A stretch of 64,000 nt of DNA from JALORV01 sp963766365 (GTDB taxonomy: Bacteria; Pseudomonadota; Gammaproteobacteria; Burkholderiales; Burkholderiaceae_F): positions 1 through 64,000 of the forward strand of contig CAVXZK010000006.1 of assembly GCA_963766365.1 (NCBI GenBank), in the 5' to 3' direction. Position 1 is the first letter of the stretch. Every line of letters begins with the position of its first letter. The position numbers were made by a program, and so were the translations under genes. This document shows positions 50,048 through 62,023 of this stretch, piece by piece. The notes beneath the pieces were generated by a model. The model worked only from the letters and a program-made list of their open reading frames with translations, was not told where the DNA came from and ran no database searches.

Positions 50048-51991
50048 CTACCGAATGAGCACCATCTTTTTTACTTCTGAAACATCAGCTGTTATTACCC
50101 TATACCAATATATTCCGCTCGGCAAATGCCGGCCATCGAATTCAATCTCATGAAAACCGGCAATCATCTGTCTGCCCGGCATAATGCTGACCAACTGCCC
50201 CAACGTATTGTATACTTCAACGGTAACATATCCGGAAGATGGTAAATATAACCTTATGCGTGTAAAGGGATTAAACGGATTGGGATAGTTTTGAAATAAC
50301 TGTATTGCATGATCCGATCTTATGTCCTTTGGACTCCGGAATCCGATGGCGGTGACCAATTCCGGGGCAGCGATCGGATCGGCCCAGTTTCCCCCGATCA
50401 GGATTTTTTCTGTTGTAATCTTTTTACTGAACTTTCCATAACGGATCGTAAAACCAGCCCCGAACGTGGCAACCCTGGCATCAGCCGGGATATCAAAAGA
50501 TTCGATATGAGACCAGCGGTTATTTGTAAACAGCATGGACCTGGTTATTGCAATTCCCGGATCAAATCCGATATGCGGATGCAATACGATCGATATCTGA
50601 TCATTATCTATCGTAAACACCGGATTTTCGGTGACTTTCAGATCAAGAAAATTCCGGGCTCCTGTAGCCAGATAATCGGGTAAGACATCCATCTTTATCG
50701 ATGGCAAATCGATCGCCTGTTTGCCTGTCAATATTACAATCGTTTCCGATTTCAGTATTTCCATGCCCGCATTATAAAACTCAAATGACAACTCCAGATC
50801 GGTTATATCTTCCTTACCTTCAATAAACAATGTATCATTGAACCAGTTTCCGGATACTCCTGATGTCCGCAGGACGCTGTCACCCAGTAGTACGCTAAGG
50901 GTAGAAACGTCCTCATTAAGAAATATCTCCAGCGGGATCGCAGTCGGATATATTTCGCCGTTAACGGGACTCAGTATTATGGCTTTATTATATATCTCAA
51001 AAGCATCCCAGACAGGTCGTGGTGTGCCATATTTATCGGACAGGTCGGAAAATCCGATAAGCCCGAACCACTCCTCGGGTAATGGATCATGGACAAATTC
51101 ATTTCCACTTTTCCACCATCCATCATGGTATTGAAATACACATCCGCCCTGAAGGCCGGCATCGATCATTTCTCGATACATGAGGAGATCACCGGTAACC
51201 TGCTGTTCCAGGGTATTGCCGCCATATCCGTAGCCGGGTTGTGTGCTACCGGGAGAAACGGACAATCCGAATTCGGTAACGATCATGGGCATTTCCGGGG
51301 CCCGATGCTGTTTGAGATATTTCAGATATCCGCCATATCCGTGGGATGCAGAAATGGTTACCGGATTGTATATATAGGCATTGTAACCGGCAATATCGAA
51401 GATTTCCATATTGATATAGTCGCCAATAATGGTGTTCGAAAACGATACCGGTATGCCTGGATGTGTTTCATGGATCAGGGTAATCATCGATTGCCATAAA
51501 TCAAATAAAGTCTGAGCACCTTGCTCGTAAATATGTTCCACCAAAGGTTCATTCATAATGATGTAACCAATGATACAACTATATTTTATTGAATATGATA
51601 GCACCTCCTGTACATGATTAAGGGCAGCAGCTCTGAAATCCGGATTTCCAAAATTTCCGGAGGGATCAATCCATATTCCGAATAATATCTTCAGGCCGGA
51701 GGATTCCACCAGCTGCAGTTCTTCCTCTTTAAGCGCACCCCACGTACGGATGGTATTATACCCGGCTTGTTTGATACGTTCCAGATCCATGTTGATCAGA
51801 TCAGCGTCGAAGGTATATATCCAGGGTACCTGTCCCGGTCTGGTATGCGTCTCGTAACCAATCCCTTTGACAAAGAACTTCTCGGCATTTATGTAATAGC
51901 AGCCATCACGGATCTCAATTTCCTGTGCGGGCAGGTGGGAATAAAATAAAAATAGCAGTATGAGGCAGATCGGTATCAGAGATCTGTGCAT
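50048..51991 (-). CDS. Secreted clan GH-A glycoside hydrolase with T9SS sorting domain
   Basis: The 647-residue protein has a signal peptide (LILLFLFYSHLPAQ). Residues about 25-340 look like a (beta/alpha)8 glycosidase of clan GH-A: AGYNTIRTWGALKEEEL, ILFGIWIDPSGNF, the acid/base in YIIMNEPLVEH and the nucleophile in IVTEFGLSVSP. The middle (about 345-545) consists of beta-sandwich modules. The C-terminal 90 residues are a Por-type domain (FQNYPNPFNPFTRIRLY). The closest families are GH2/GH5-like; the substrate cannot be read from the sequence. Secretion through the T9SS is inferred from the tail. Confidence 0.82.
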   Translation of the reverse strand: MHRSLIPICLILLFLFYSHLPAQEIEIRDGCYYINAEKFFVKGIGYETHTRPGQVPWIYTFDADLINMDLERIKQAGYNTIRTWGALKEEELQLVESSGLKILFGIWIDPSGNFGNPDFRAAALNHVQEVLSYSIKYSCIIGYIIMNEPLVEHIYEQGAQTLFDLWQSMITLIHETHPGIPVSFSNTIIGDYINMEIFDIAGYNAYIYNPVTISASHGYGGYLKYLKQHRAPEMPMIVTEFGLSVSPGSTQPGYGYGGNTLEQQVTGDLLMYREMIDAGLQGGCVFQYHDGWWKSGNEFVHDPLPEEWFGLIGFSDLSDKYGTPRPVWDAFEIYNKAIILSPVNGEIYPTAIPLEIFLNEDVSTLSVLLGDSVLRTSGVSGNWFNDTLFIEGKEDITDLELSFEFYNAGMEILKSETIVILTGKQAIDLPSIKMDVLPDYLATGARNFLDLKVTENPVFTIDNDQISIVLHPHIGFDPGIAITRSMLFTNNRWSHIESFDIPADARVATFGAGFTIRYGKFSKKITTEKILIGGNWADPIAAPELVTAIGFRSPKDIRSDHAIQLFQNYPNPFNPFTRIRLYLPSSGYVTVEVYNTLGQLVSIMPGRQMIAGFHEIEFDGRHLPSGIYWYRVITADVSEVKKMVLIR

Positions 51992-52082
51992 ATGTATTTA
52001 AATCCTTAATATAATAGAAATATAAGATAAGATCCGTTTGAGGCCAAGTTTTGGTGGACTGAATTGCTAAGACACCATCCGC

Positions 52083-52164
52083 GGTCATTCTGTAAGAATC
52101 TTCCTGATTCTGTTACCGGGCTCGGCAACTAGGAAGATCCCTACTGGATGACTTCAGAATGGCC
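52083..52164. repeat. Imperfect palindromic intergenic element
   Basis: Outer arms GGTCATTCTG and CAGAATGGCC pair, and inner arms AATCTTCCT and AGGAAGAT pair, giving a long hairpin. It lies between the glycosyltransferase gene and the glycosidase gene. It resembles the CATTCTG...GAATCTTCC palindromes common in bacterial intergenic regions. Confidence 0.55.
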
Positions 52165-52211
52165 AAGGCATATTTGATCAATATGTAAACGCATGGTCAG
52201 GACAATATAAT

Positions 52212-52973
52212 TTATGATTGATTTTTTTGGCGGTTCAGGGATCGCAGTTTGGTATATTTTAAAAAGTTGGCGAAGGCCGATATCCGGCAAATAACATAGC
52301 CGTAATAGCCATCCAGGAACCCCAGGAGCAGGATGTATTTTCGTATGAACATCGCTGTCGGATTCAGGATAACATCAATAAGGAGATTGGCATTTTTGCC
52401 GTTTTCAAATGCCCTCTGTGCTGAGATCTCTGAATACTTGTTGGCCGTTGTCAGATGCTCGCCAATCGAATTAAAGGCATAATGCAAGAGATCACCCTTC
52501 AAATCTGCGATTTTCGCACCCGCCGCCATAACGACCTGTTCGTGAATGGAGCCCTCCCACTGCCCTTTTTTCCGATTCCACACGCGCAGTTTTTTATCGG
52601 GATACCAGCCGCAATGTTTGATCCATTTGCCGCAATAATTGGTCCGGCGGTTGACAATGTATCCATCCAGCATTTCCCCTTTTTTCAGGTTGCGGATGGT
52701 TCCCGCCAGGTCTTCTGATAGCGCCTCGTCGGCATCAATCGACAGGATGTAGTCATAGGAGGCCTGCTCATTGGCAAAGTTTTTACTCCGTGAAAAATCC
52801 TCCCAGGCACGTTTTATAAATTTTACATTATATTTCTGCGATATTTCTTCAGTCTGGTCGCTGGAGAACGCGTCCAGAATGACAATCTCATCAACAATGT
52901 CTTTTATAGAATCAAGACATCGTGCGATGTTTTTTTCCTCGTTATACGTGATAATTACCGCGGAAACATTCAT
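52212..52973 (-). CDS. Family 2 glycosyltransferase, WaaE/KdtX-like
   Basis: The 253-residue enzyme has a GT-A fold: SAVIITYNEEKNIARCLDS at the N-terminus (nucleotide-sugar Asp/Asn), IVILDAFSSDQTEE, the metal-binding DYILSIDADEALS (DxD-like), HCGWYPDKKLRVWNRKKG and HEQVVMAAG. These are signatures of the LPS core glucosyltransferases WaaE/KdtX. It would add a sugar to an LPS core or other lipid at the inner-membrane face. ATG 52973 has AGGT upstream. No other LPS genes are adjacent. Confidence 0.85.
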   Translation of the reverse strand: MNVSAVIITYNEEKNIARCLDSIKDIVDEIVILDAFSSDQTEEISQKYNVKFIKRAWEDFSRSKNFANEQASYDYILSIDADEALSEDLAGTIRNLKKGEMLDGYIVNRRTNYCGKWIKHCGWYPDKKLRVWNRKKGQWEGSIHEQVVMAAGAKIADLKGDLLHYAFNSIGEHLTTANKYSEISAQRAFENGKNANLLIDVILNPTAMFIRKYILLLGFLDGYYGYVICRISAFANFLKYTKLRSLNRQKNQS

Positions 52974-53002
52974 GCGACTACACTACCTGCAGGTGGATAA
53001 AT

Positions 53003-53030
53003 AAAGATCAAAGATTAAAGATGAAAGATT
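53003..53030. repeat. 7-nt tandem repeat (AAAGATN), four units
   Basis: Four exact-length units, AAAGATC, AAAGATT, AAAGATG and AAAGATT, run head to tail. It is another member of the heptad repeat set. Confidence 0.75.
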
Positions 53031-53158
53031 AATTAAGACTTTCTGCCTTAAAACTTTTGCCTTTTTCAAGATATTTCACTCACTTCATTCAAAATTATAT
53101 GGAAAAGGAATCGAAATGATTATATTTAAAATTGAATTTAAACCGTCTCCGTTTGATT

Positions 53159-53179
53159 GTCAAACCGAGTAGTCAAACC
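53159..53179 (+). promoter_or_regulatory. Possible regulator binding site: direct repeats GTCAAACC
   Basis: Two identical 8-base copies are spaced with a 13-base period, about 130 bases before the hybrid regulator start. AraC-type regulators often bind direct repeats, and the protein encoded downstream ends in such a domain, so autoregulation is possible. The evidence is only the repeat itself. Confidence 0.3.
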
Positions 53180-53311
53180 TGCGATTAACGATGTGCGTAA
53201 TATTCATCCTTCTCTTTTTATTATTGCCTATTCCTTTGATTCTCTGTATTTTTTGAATGTAATCCAGAGACGACTTCAGCTCCTGGAGATTATTCATTGG
53301 GTGTCATTCCC

Positions 53312-56300
53312 ATGAAAAGACGTACTCTCATCCTGCACATTTTTCTGTTGCTCGATTGTGGCGTATTTGCGCAAGGACCTCAATTAATTTTTGAACAATA
53401 CGGCTATACTGACCTGGCTGATTGGGTGCGCTGCATGTATCAGGACAGTCGTGGATTTTTATGGATCGGCGTCGTTGACGAGCTGCGCCGCTTCGATGGC
53501 TATAATGTCATTTCTTATGAGTCACAACCTGGTGATACGACCTCCCTCTCCGGTAATTATATCCAGTGCATTTTAGAAGATCATAGCGGTGTACTCTGGT
53601 TTGGTACATTGTCTGACGGTCTGAACAAATATAACCGGTATACGGATAAATTTTCCCGCTATCAGCATAGTGAAAAAAAACCATACAGCATATCGAATAA
53701 TCGCATTAACGCTATTTTTGAGGATCATGAACAAAATCTATGGGTTGCGGCCGGTGGCGATTTGAACAGACTTGATCGGAAAACCAACCGCTTCATTTTT
53801 TACCAACCGAATGCCGGGATGATCAATTCGATCGATGAAGATGCATCCGGGATGCTATGGATAACAACCTCCGGTGGGCTTTTTCTGTTTGACCGGCATC
53901 AGGAACGCTTTATCCCATTCGGAGAATACTTTTCAATTGATGACCCTTTCAAAAATAAAAACACAACGGTTTGCTGTCATGATTCTTCTGATACATTTTG
54001 GGTCGGTGCTGATGGGATTTATCAGTTCAATGAGCAATTAAAAAAAATTGACAAATATTCAATCAATACCGGACCTATGAACGTTTCGAACAAAATACAG
54101 GCCATTTGTGACGCCGGTTCGTTTCTCTGGATCGGGACGAATGATGGCTTGTATCATTTTGATAAAGAAAAAATGATATTTACCCGCTACGCACATGATC
54201 CGGCAAATTATTTGAGCCTTTTTGAAAACAATATTATGGCCATTTTGCATGACCGAAGCGGTTGTTTCTGGTTCAGCGGAGCCTCCAAGGGGATAAATAA
54301 ACGGAACAGCATACGCGGCTGCGTTAAATTCTATTTACCAAATCCATTCGACAGCGGAAGTATAGAGGACCGCATCGTATCTCTTTTTCTCTCAAAATCA
54401 GGAAAAATCTGGATCGGAACTCATGCATATGGTATTCTAAGTTTTGATAAGCTCAAGGAAAAATTTCAAAATTATCAACACGAACCTGGTAATCCCAACA
54501 GCCTATGCGATAATGATGTCAGATCTATAATCGAAGATAAAAATGGCCATATCTGGATCGCTACCAATAATGGGCTGAATAGATTTGATCCGGAGAGTAA
54601 CAGATTCACCTGGTACAGCAATATTACCGGTGATCCAAATTCCCTGAGCAATAACTGTGTTCAATCCCTACTCGAAACTACCGACGGTTCTATTTATATC
54701 GGGACGGACAATGGTCTTAACCGTTATAATTCAGGTTCAGAAAAATTTACCCGTTATATGCCGGATCCGGCTGTTCCAACCAGTATCAACAACCAGAATA
54801 TTCTCACCCTATATGAAGACATTGATCAAATTATCTGGATTGGGACTATGGGCGGAGGACTAAACCGATTAGATCCAAAGACCGGACAATTCGCTCATTA
54901 TGTGAATGATCCATCCAATCCGTTTTCTATCGGTAGCAACACCGTAGAAGCAGTATACGAATATCCATTTGAAAAACGGCCAACGCTTTGGATCGGTGCC
55001 CAGGGCGGCGGTTTATGCCGATTTGACAAACAAACAGAACGGTTTTATACTTACTCAAAAAAAAATGGCTTACCCGCTAACCGGGTGCAGCAAATTATTG
55101 CCGACCATACAGGCAATTTCTGGCTGGCCACCATTGCATACATTACCCGATTTAATCCGACAGAAATGACGATTAAAAATTATGAGCTGAGCAGCGAAAT
55201 GCCAGTAAATCCCCACACCTGTGTGATCGATCGGGATGGTGAAATATTTTTCGGTGGATTTCGCGGCATGGTACGATTTTTTCCGGACAGTCTGACGGAC
55301 AATGCCTATCTTCCACCGGTTGTGCTCACCGAGTTGAGGGTAAATAATCAACTTGCCCAACTGGATACGGCTATTACGGAAAAAAAAATGATCATTCTTC
55401 CATATGATAAAAATAATCTCAGTTTTGAATTTTCCGCTCTCGATTTCAATCGCCCGGAAATGAATCAATACGCCTATAAGATGGAGGGACTCGATAATGA
55501 TTGGGTGTATACGGATGCCAAGCGACGATATGCTGCCTACACCTACGTCGATCCGGGCGAATATATTTTTCGCGTCAAAGGCTTCGAATAATGATGGGGT
55601 TTGGAATGAACAGGGAACCTTCGTCAGCATTATGATTACACCGCCCTGGTGGAAAACAAGCTGGGCTTACACGCTCTATCTCGTGTTGATTTTAGGAGCG
55701 ATTTTGATTGTTTGGCGCTTTCAGACCAACCGCCTGAAAATAATACATCAGCTGGAAATCGAACATATTCATTCCGAGAAACTACAAGAAATCGATCGCA
55801 TGAGATCGCGTTTTTTTGCCAATATTTCTCACGAATTTCGAACACCCCTTACCCTCATTCTCGGTCCGGTTGAGCAGATGCTTTCCGGGAATTTTAAGGG
55901 CAATCTTCAGAATCAATATCAGCTGATCCTGCGTAACGGGCGCCGTCTGCTCCGATTGATCAATCAATTACTCGATCTATCCAGACTGGAATCGGGGGGG
56001 ATGACCCTGCAGATTCGCAAAGAAAATATTGCCGAACTTATCGGTCAATATGTTCAATCCTTCGAATCCCTGGCAAGAAGAAAAAATATTCACCTGAGTT
56101 TTACGACAGAACAGCCGGATATTTTTTTATATTGTGACCGTGATAAGATAGAAAAGATCCTGAACAATCTGCTGTCTAATGCATTCAAATTTACGCCTGC
56201 CGGGGGGCACATAAATATTAACCTTGGAATTTGGTATGGGCCGTTAAATATTAATAAAAAATCCTCCAAATGGGGTTCTTACGACAATATCCTGCGGACA

Positions 56301-57503
56301 GGATCGTTCAGCCAAAACGCTATAGAAGACATGCCCGGGATAAAATCAAAAGCGTTGCAAATTTCAGTCACTGACACCGGAACCGGCATTCCGTCGGACC
56401 GTCTGGACAAAATTTTTGATCGTTTTTATCAGGTGGATGATTCGCAAAAACGCGGTTACGAAGGCACAGGCATCGGCCTTGCCCTGACCAAAGAATTGGT
56501 CGAGCTGCACCAGGGAAAGATAAACGTTCAGAGCGAATACGGAAAAGGAAGCGTTTTTACTATCCTACTGCCCATTGAGAGCAGTCACCTTCAGTCTAAG
56601 GAGATTGCAGCTGATGACCATGCCATATCAACCGATTCCGAGTTTATCCCTGAGAATAATACGATGCCGGTCACGGACTATCCTCTGTCAATTGATTTGA
56701 ACCATTCGTCAAACACCAAAGGCAGATTGCCACATATTCTGATTGTCGAAGACAATCCCGATATGCGGGCCTATATGCGCAGTTACCTCGATCAATCCTA
56801 TCTGGTCAGAGAGGCGGTAAATGGGAAGAAAGGTTGGGAGGAAGCCATTCGCAATATCCCCGATCTGATCATCAGCGATGTGATGATGCCGGAAACGGAC
56901 GGCCTAGAATTCTGTGCAAAATTAAAAAACGATATGCGTACCAGCCACATCCCGGTCATTCTGCTTACCGCCCGGGTTGAAACAAAAGATAAAATCGAAG
57001 GTCTTGAAACCGGTGCCGACGATTATCTGGTGAAACCATTTATTGCCGGAGAACTATTGGTACGCGTTCACAATCTGATCCGGCAAAGACGTGAATTACG
57101 CGAACGGTACAGCAATGAGATCAAACCGGATCTACAAAAACTAGCGACAGGTTCGGTTGACGAAAAGTTCTTGCTGCGCATGCACCAAACAATCACCAAT
57201 AACCTGGCCAATGCAAACTTTAAGCTGGATGATCTTGCCGAAGCCGTTGGTATGAGCCGTATGACCATGCATCGCAAGATCATGGGCATATCCGGTCAAT
57301 CACCGGGGAACCTGATACGCACCATCCGTTTAAAACGTGCCGCAGAGTTATTACGGAACAAGACCATCAATATTTCCGAAATCGCCTATGCAGTCGGTTT
57401 TGAAAGCCCGGCAAATTTTGCCAAAAATTTCCGCCGCCAGTTTGGTACAAGTCCTTCCCGTTACAGTAAACAGATTCAATCCGCCAAACCTGATACAAAT
57501 TAA
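53312..57503 (+). CDS. One-protein hybrid two-component regulator (propeller-Y_Y_Y-kinase-receiver-AraC), one frameshift
   Basis: The joined frame has 1396 residues from ATG 53312 (TTG 53297 with GGAG upstream is an alternative). It has a signal peptide, two-component propeller repeats (LWIGTNDGLYHFDKEK, LWIGTMGGGLNRLDPKTG-type), a Y_Y_Y domain, one transmembrane helix near residue 790, HisKA (FFANISHEFRTPLTLILGP), HATPase (NNLLSNAFKFTPAGG, GYEGTGIGLALTKE), a receiver (ILIVEDNPDMRAYM, LIISDVMMPETDGLEF, DYLVKPF) and a C-terminal AraC-type double helix-turn-helix. This is the HTCS architecture known from Bacteroidota glycan sensing. An extra base in GG 55580-55581 breaks the frame in Y_Y_Y. The secreted fusion gene 97 bases downstream is the likely target. 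Confidence 0.88.
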
Positions 57504-57600
57504 CTCAATTTTGTTACAGATTGGTTAGCGCCCCCGCTTTCACCACCTTAATTTTTATCAAAACCTGAAAAATTTCCCTGATAAAACCGGGAGGTGGATA

Positions 57601-60600
57601 ATGAAACACATCGTTTCCATTTTGACGATCATTTTTATCATGCCTGTTTTCCTTTTGACCGGTTTCGACAACTCTCCAAAAAATCATCCGGGATTACGCG
57701 CAAAGTTAGGTCATGACATCAACGGTTTTAGGACGACTGACCGCACGGCACCAGCTGATCGAAACAACGGTTATACAAGTCATGTTGTCCCAAATAAAAC
57801 CATGCGTCCCATGACAAATGAAGAATGGCATCTGCTGTCGATGACCAATCCTCCCCCGCCGAGGTATTACCATGCGCAGGTCTATGATACAAAACGCCAT
57901 ATGATCACAATCTTTGGCGGATGGCATTATGATCCTGGAGAAAATAGCTTCACCATGTACGACGACACCTGGCAAGGCGATCTGAATACCAATTCCTGGC
58001 AGGAAATTGAGACAGACGTACATCCTTCGGCCAGAGCCTCCCACGCGATACTGGATTCTGTAAATAACAGAATACTTCTATTTGGCGGTGTAGCGTATAC
58101 TGAAAATAATGTTTATCCTTATAACGATCTTTGGCAATTTGACCTTGATTCGCTGAAGTGGCGTCAACTTTTCCCAACCGGAAATCTGCCGGAAAGCAGT
58201 GGTGACGGTTTGATTCTTGATCCGATCGGCAACCGTGTACTCTTTTTTGGCGGAGAATCCATCGATCCGCCTTACTATACACTTAATGAGACCTGGGCAC
58301 TGGAATTAGATGGTTTACAATGGATAAAACTTGCTACGACCGGAACCCCGCCAACTGGGCGTGTCGGACATGGAACCATCTATGATCCGGCTGCGCACCG
58401 GATGATCATTTTCAGCGGAAAATATCAGGATGAAAATATTGGGGACAAATTTAGCGATGATCTTTGGGCATTAGACCTTGAATCTCTCGAGTGGAAGGAA
58501 ATTACCTGTTTTGCTCCCTTTCCGGAAGCCCGTGCTGCGATGGCTATGATTTATGATCATCCCAATAGTAGAATAATTATGTTTGGTGGTGAGAAAACCG
58601 ATTATAGTTCACTGAATGACCTCTGGGAATATAATCTGATCTATAATAAATGGAATCTCCTTTCGCCACAAGGATCCGTGCCAAAAGAACGCGCATGGAT
58701 GACCGGGGATTTTGATAACAGCCGGCATAGAATGCTGGTGTTTGGCGGCACCAATTCATTCGCAGAAATGCTTAATGACACCTATGAGCTTGCCCTTCCG
58801 GAACAGACTTCCCATCCGGGAATCATTCTTGTGCCGGAGGATCAGCCCTCCATCCAGGCCGGCATTGATGCGGCTGCAGACGGCGATCTTGTTCTGGTCC
58901 GTGACAGCACCTATTATGAGAACATCAATTTCATGGGCAAAGCGATCACCGTCGCCAGTTATTATTACATTGACGGTGATACCAGTCATATCAACAATAC
59001 GGTTATAGAAGGAAGCCAGCCGGGTAATCCGGACAGCGGCTCGGTCGTTCTCGTTGGTTTCCGGAGAAGATACCACATCGATCATTTGTGGATTTACGAT
59101 CACTGGTGGCAACGGTACGGAAACATCCTATATCTGGGAAGAAACCGAATATTTCTGCCGGGCCGGTGGCGGCATATTTTTATACAACGCCGGAGCCCTG
59201 ATCCTGAATAATAAAATTATCGACAATACAGTTTACTCGTCAACAGAGGAGGTTTATGGAGGAGGCGTTGCCGCATTTACGCTCGGAAGCACGGCTTATG
59301 TTATTTTGGAGCATAATCAAATTTTACACAATACCATAACGGCAGACCTCGAGACTGCCTGGGGCGGGGGCATTGAAATTTTTTGTGATGCAAAATTATT
59401 GAATAATAATATTTCTTTTAACTCTGTGATTTTCAATGGCAATAATAGTTTTGCATCTTCAGGAGGGGTGGATTGTTTATCATTACCGTCTGATCGTCGA
59501 ATGGTCATCATGGAATACAACAAAATCACCTATAATTCGGTCTTAAGTCATAGCGATGTGAATGGCATCGCCGCTTGCTCTGGTGGTATTGGGATTTCTG
59601 GAATTCAGGGTCGCATTACTAATAATGAAGTAAGCCACAATGAAATTTGGGTCAAATCTGATAAAAATGGCTGTGGGGCCGGAATACTCATTTCTGAAAC
59701 ACCGGAGTCTTTCAGAATCGCGGGAAATATTATCAATGAGAATGCAGTCACAAACGGAAAGGGCTGGGGAGGTGGAATAAACATTTCTAATACTGCTTCT
59801 TTTGTGAATAATAATATCATTGCAGGAAATTCGGCGACAAATGGAGGCGGGATTCTCACTGCCGATAACTGTTCGGCAACATTCATCAATAACACCATTA
59901 TAAATAATTTGGCCACATCCGGTGGCGGGATATATCTTGGTCAAAGAAGCTTGACGAATTACTTGATGAATTCTATCATTTGGGGAAACCAGGCAACAAC
60001 AAATCCGGCAATAGATGTTCAGGATGGTTCTATTGAAGTAGAGTATTCTGATGTGCAAGGAGGCTGGGCAGGAACCGGTAATATCAATGAGGATCCCCAG
60101 GTAATGGATAACAAATTTTACCTGAGCGCTACTTCGCCCTGTATTGATAAGGGCCATCCGGATGAGAGTTATAATGATCCTGAAGATCCGAATAATCCCG
60201 GTTTCGCTCTGCTACCGGCAAAAGGTACGGTCCGAAATGACATGGGCGCTTTCGGTGGTCATTCCGGTATGACCAGGAAAGTCATACTGGAAGTAAAATA
60301 TGACTATCGTTATTTCGACCAACCCGAGTTAAATATCGGCTATGTTGATTCCTGTGCCGGATTCTGGCTGAAAAGCTATGATAACATGAAAGGCGGCTTT
60401 TTCACCAATGTCACCAGAGACGGGAGTCCCTACGAAATTAACAAAAATACACTGACTCAATCACGAAACGCTTACGGCCTGGTGCGTGCGTTTATGATGA
60501 CTGGCGATACAACCTATTTAAACTACGCCGATAAAGCACTCAGATTTATGTATCAACATGGATGGGATGCCCAATACGGTGGCTGGTTTGAACAACTTGA

Positions 60601-62023
60601 CGACAATGGTAATCCAACCGATCCCACGGCTGATAAGACTGCCTTTTTCCAGCACTACGCTCTGCTGGGCATTGCCGCATATTATGAGGCTACCCGTGAT
60701 ACCTTTCATCTGCACTGGCTGGAGAAGGGTTTTCAGCATCTTCAGGACACATTCTGGGATGATCGGACGGGTTTTGAAGGGTATTACGACCGGGTAGACT
60801 ATAATGGATCTGATCCCAGCGGAAAAAGTTTCAATGCCACCGTCGATGCGATCACCACTCACGGACTGGCCCTGTACCAGATGACCGGCGAGGAAAATTA
60901 CCTGATCCACCTTAGAAAATTAGCCGATCAGATAATCAATCATCTGGTCCTGAGTATGCCCGCTCAGAAGGTTGGTTTTGCCGAAATGTATGACTCGGAC
61001 TGGCAGCCGGACGAAAGTGATAAAATAACCCTTATGGGCCATGTGTTGAAAACCGCCTGGTGTCTGGCCCGCATTGATCAGATCGATCCTGAGAGTAATT
61101 ACCTAGAAGATGCTGAAATGGTTTTTAAAAATGTTTTGGACCATGGCTATGATAACCAATATGGCGGTCCCTATGATGCCTATGACCGCACAACCGGTGA
61201 CATAATGATTTGGACCGACACGACAAAGGCGTGGTGGCAGATGGAACAGGCCATTCTGGGCGGTTTACAATTGTATAATCTAAGCGGTGATAACAGCGAT
61301 AAAGAAATTGCACGTGAGTCCAGCGGTTTCTTTATGGCCAACTTTGTGGATCGCGAATATGGTGAGATATACGCCAATCGTGACCGTTACGGCCAATCCA
61401 CCGGAAGCGATAATAAAGGAGATCCGTACAAAGCCGGTTATCATTCGATAGAAACAGGTTATTATACCTATCTGTACGGCATGTTGTTTAATGACGAACA
61501 TAATCAGTTTGACCTGCACTACAGAATCGCACCGCTGGATTCGAACCGCCGGATTCCACTCATGCCCGTTGCGTTGCGTCCGGATGCCTGGCCGGATTGG
61601 GCGGTAAATATGGTTGGGGTATTTAAAGACGGGGAATTATATCAAAATTTCAGTAATGACAGTATGATGCTTGATCTGCCTGCCGGAACCGGAGGCGATT
61701 TTACTGTCCGCTTCCAGGTGATATCAGGTATGGAAGACCTGGTCACAGAATTGCCCCGATCCTTTAAATTGGACCAGAACTTCCCCAATCCTTTCAATCC
61801 ACGGACAGTGATCAGTTGGCAGTTGGCCGTTAGCAGTAAGGTTGATTTAGGTATATATAATAATTTAGGACAAAGGGTGGCGACGTTGGTTTCAGGAAAA
61901 CAGCCGGCAGGCTCTTATCAAATCGAATGGGATGCGAGTGACTTTAGCAGCGGCATCTATTTTTATCAGCTCAGGACCGATCGTGATTTTGTACAAACAA
62001 AAAAACTTATTCTGCTGAAATAG
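57601..62023 (+). CDS. Secreted multidomain protein: kelch, beta-helix, epimerase-like domain, T9SS tail, one frameshift
   Basis: The joined frame has 1473 residues. GGAGGTGG before ATG 57601 is a strong ribosome site and a signal peptide follows. Residues about 80-400 are kelch repeats (IFGGWHYDPGENSFTMYD, ILLFGGVAYTENN). Residues about 410-880 are a right-handed parallel beta-helix, opening with PSIQAGIDAAADGDLVLV, rich in GGGI and NNTI units. Residues about 900-1310 look like an (alpha/alpha)6 domain of the N-acylglucosamine 2-epimerase type (GGWFEQLDDNGNP, TTKAWWQMEQAILGGLQ, GYHSIETGYYTYLYGML). The last 90 residues are a Por-type sorting domain (QNFPNPFNPRTVISW). An extra base in GG 59056-59057 splits the gene. 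Binding and conversion of a sugar polymer is the best guess. Confidence 0.78.
61813..61840 (+). repeat. 7-nt repeat inside the sorting-domain coding region
   Basis: Units CAGTTGG, CAGTTGG, CCGTTAG and CAGTAAG lie inside codons for SWQLAVSSK of the T9SS tail. The same kind of repeat stands at the same place in the tail of the next gene. Confidence 0.6.

Larger units (their letters stand above)
52974..53296. other. Divergent intergenic region with heptad repeat and short direct repeats
   Basis: The gap between the glycosyltransferase (leftward) and the hybrid regulator (rightward) has the heptad repeat at 53003-53030 and two GTCAAACC copies at 53159-53166 and 53172-53179. No coding frame is visible. 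Confidence 0.45.

Noticed and set aside
52083..52164. Rho-independent terminator for the glycosyltransferase gene
   Set aside because: It lies downstream of that gene in the right place, but no T run follows the hairpin on the minus strand, so it is listed as a palindromic repeat.
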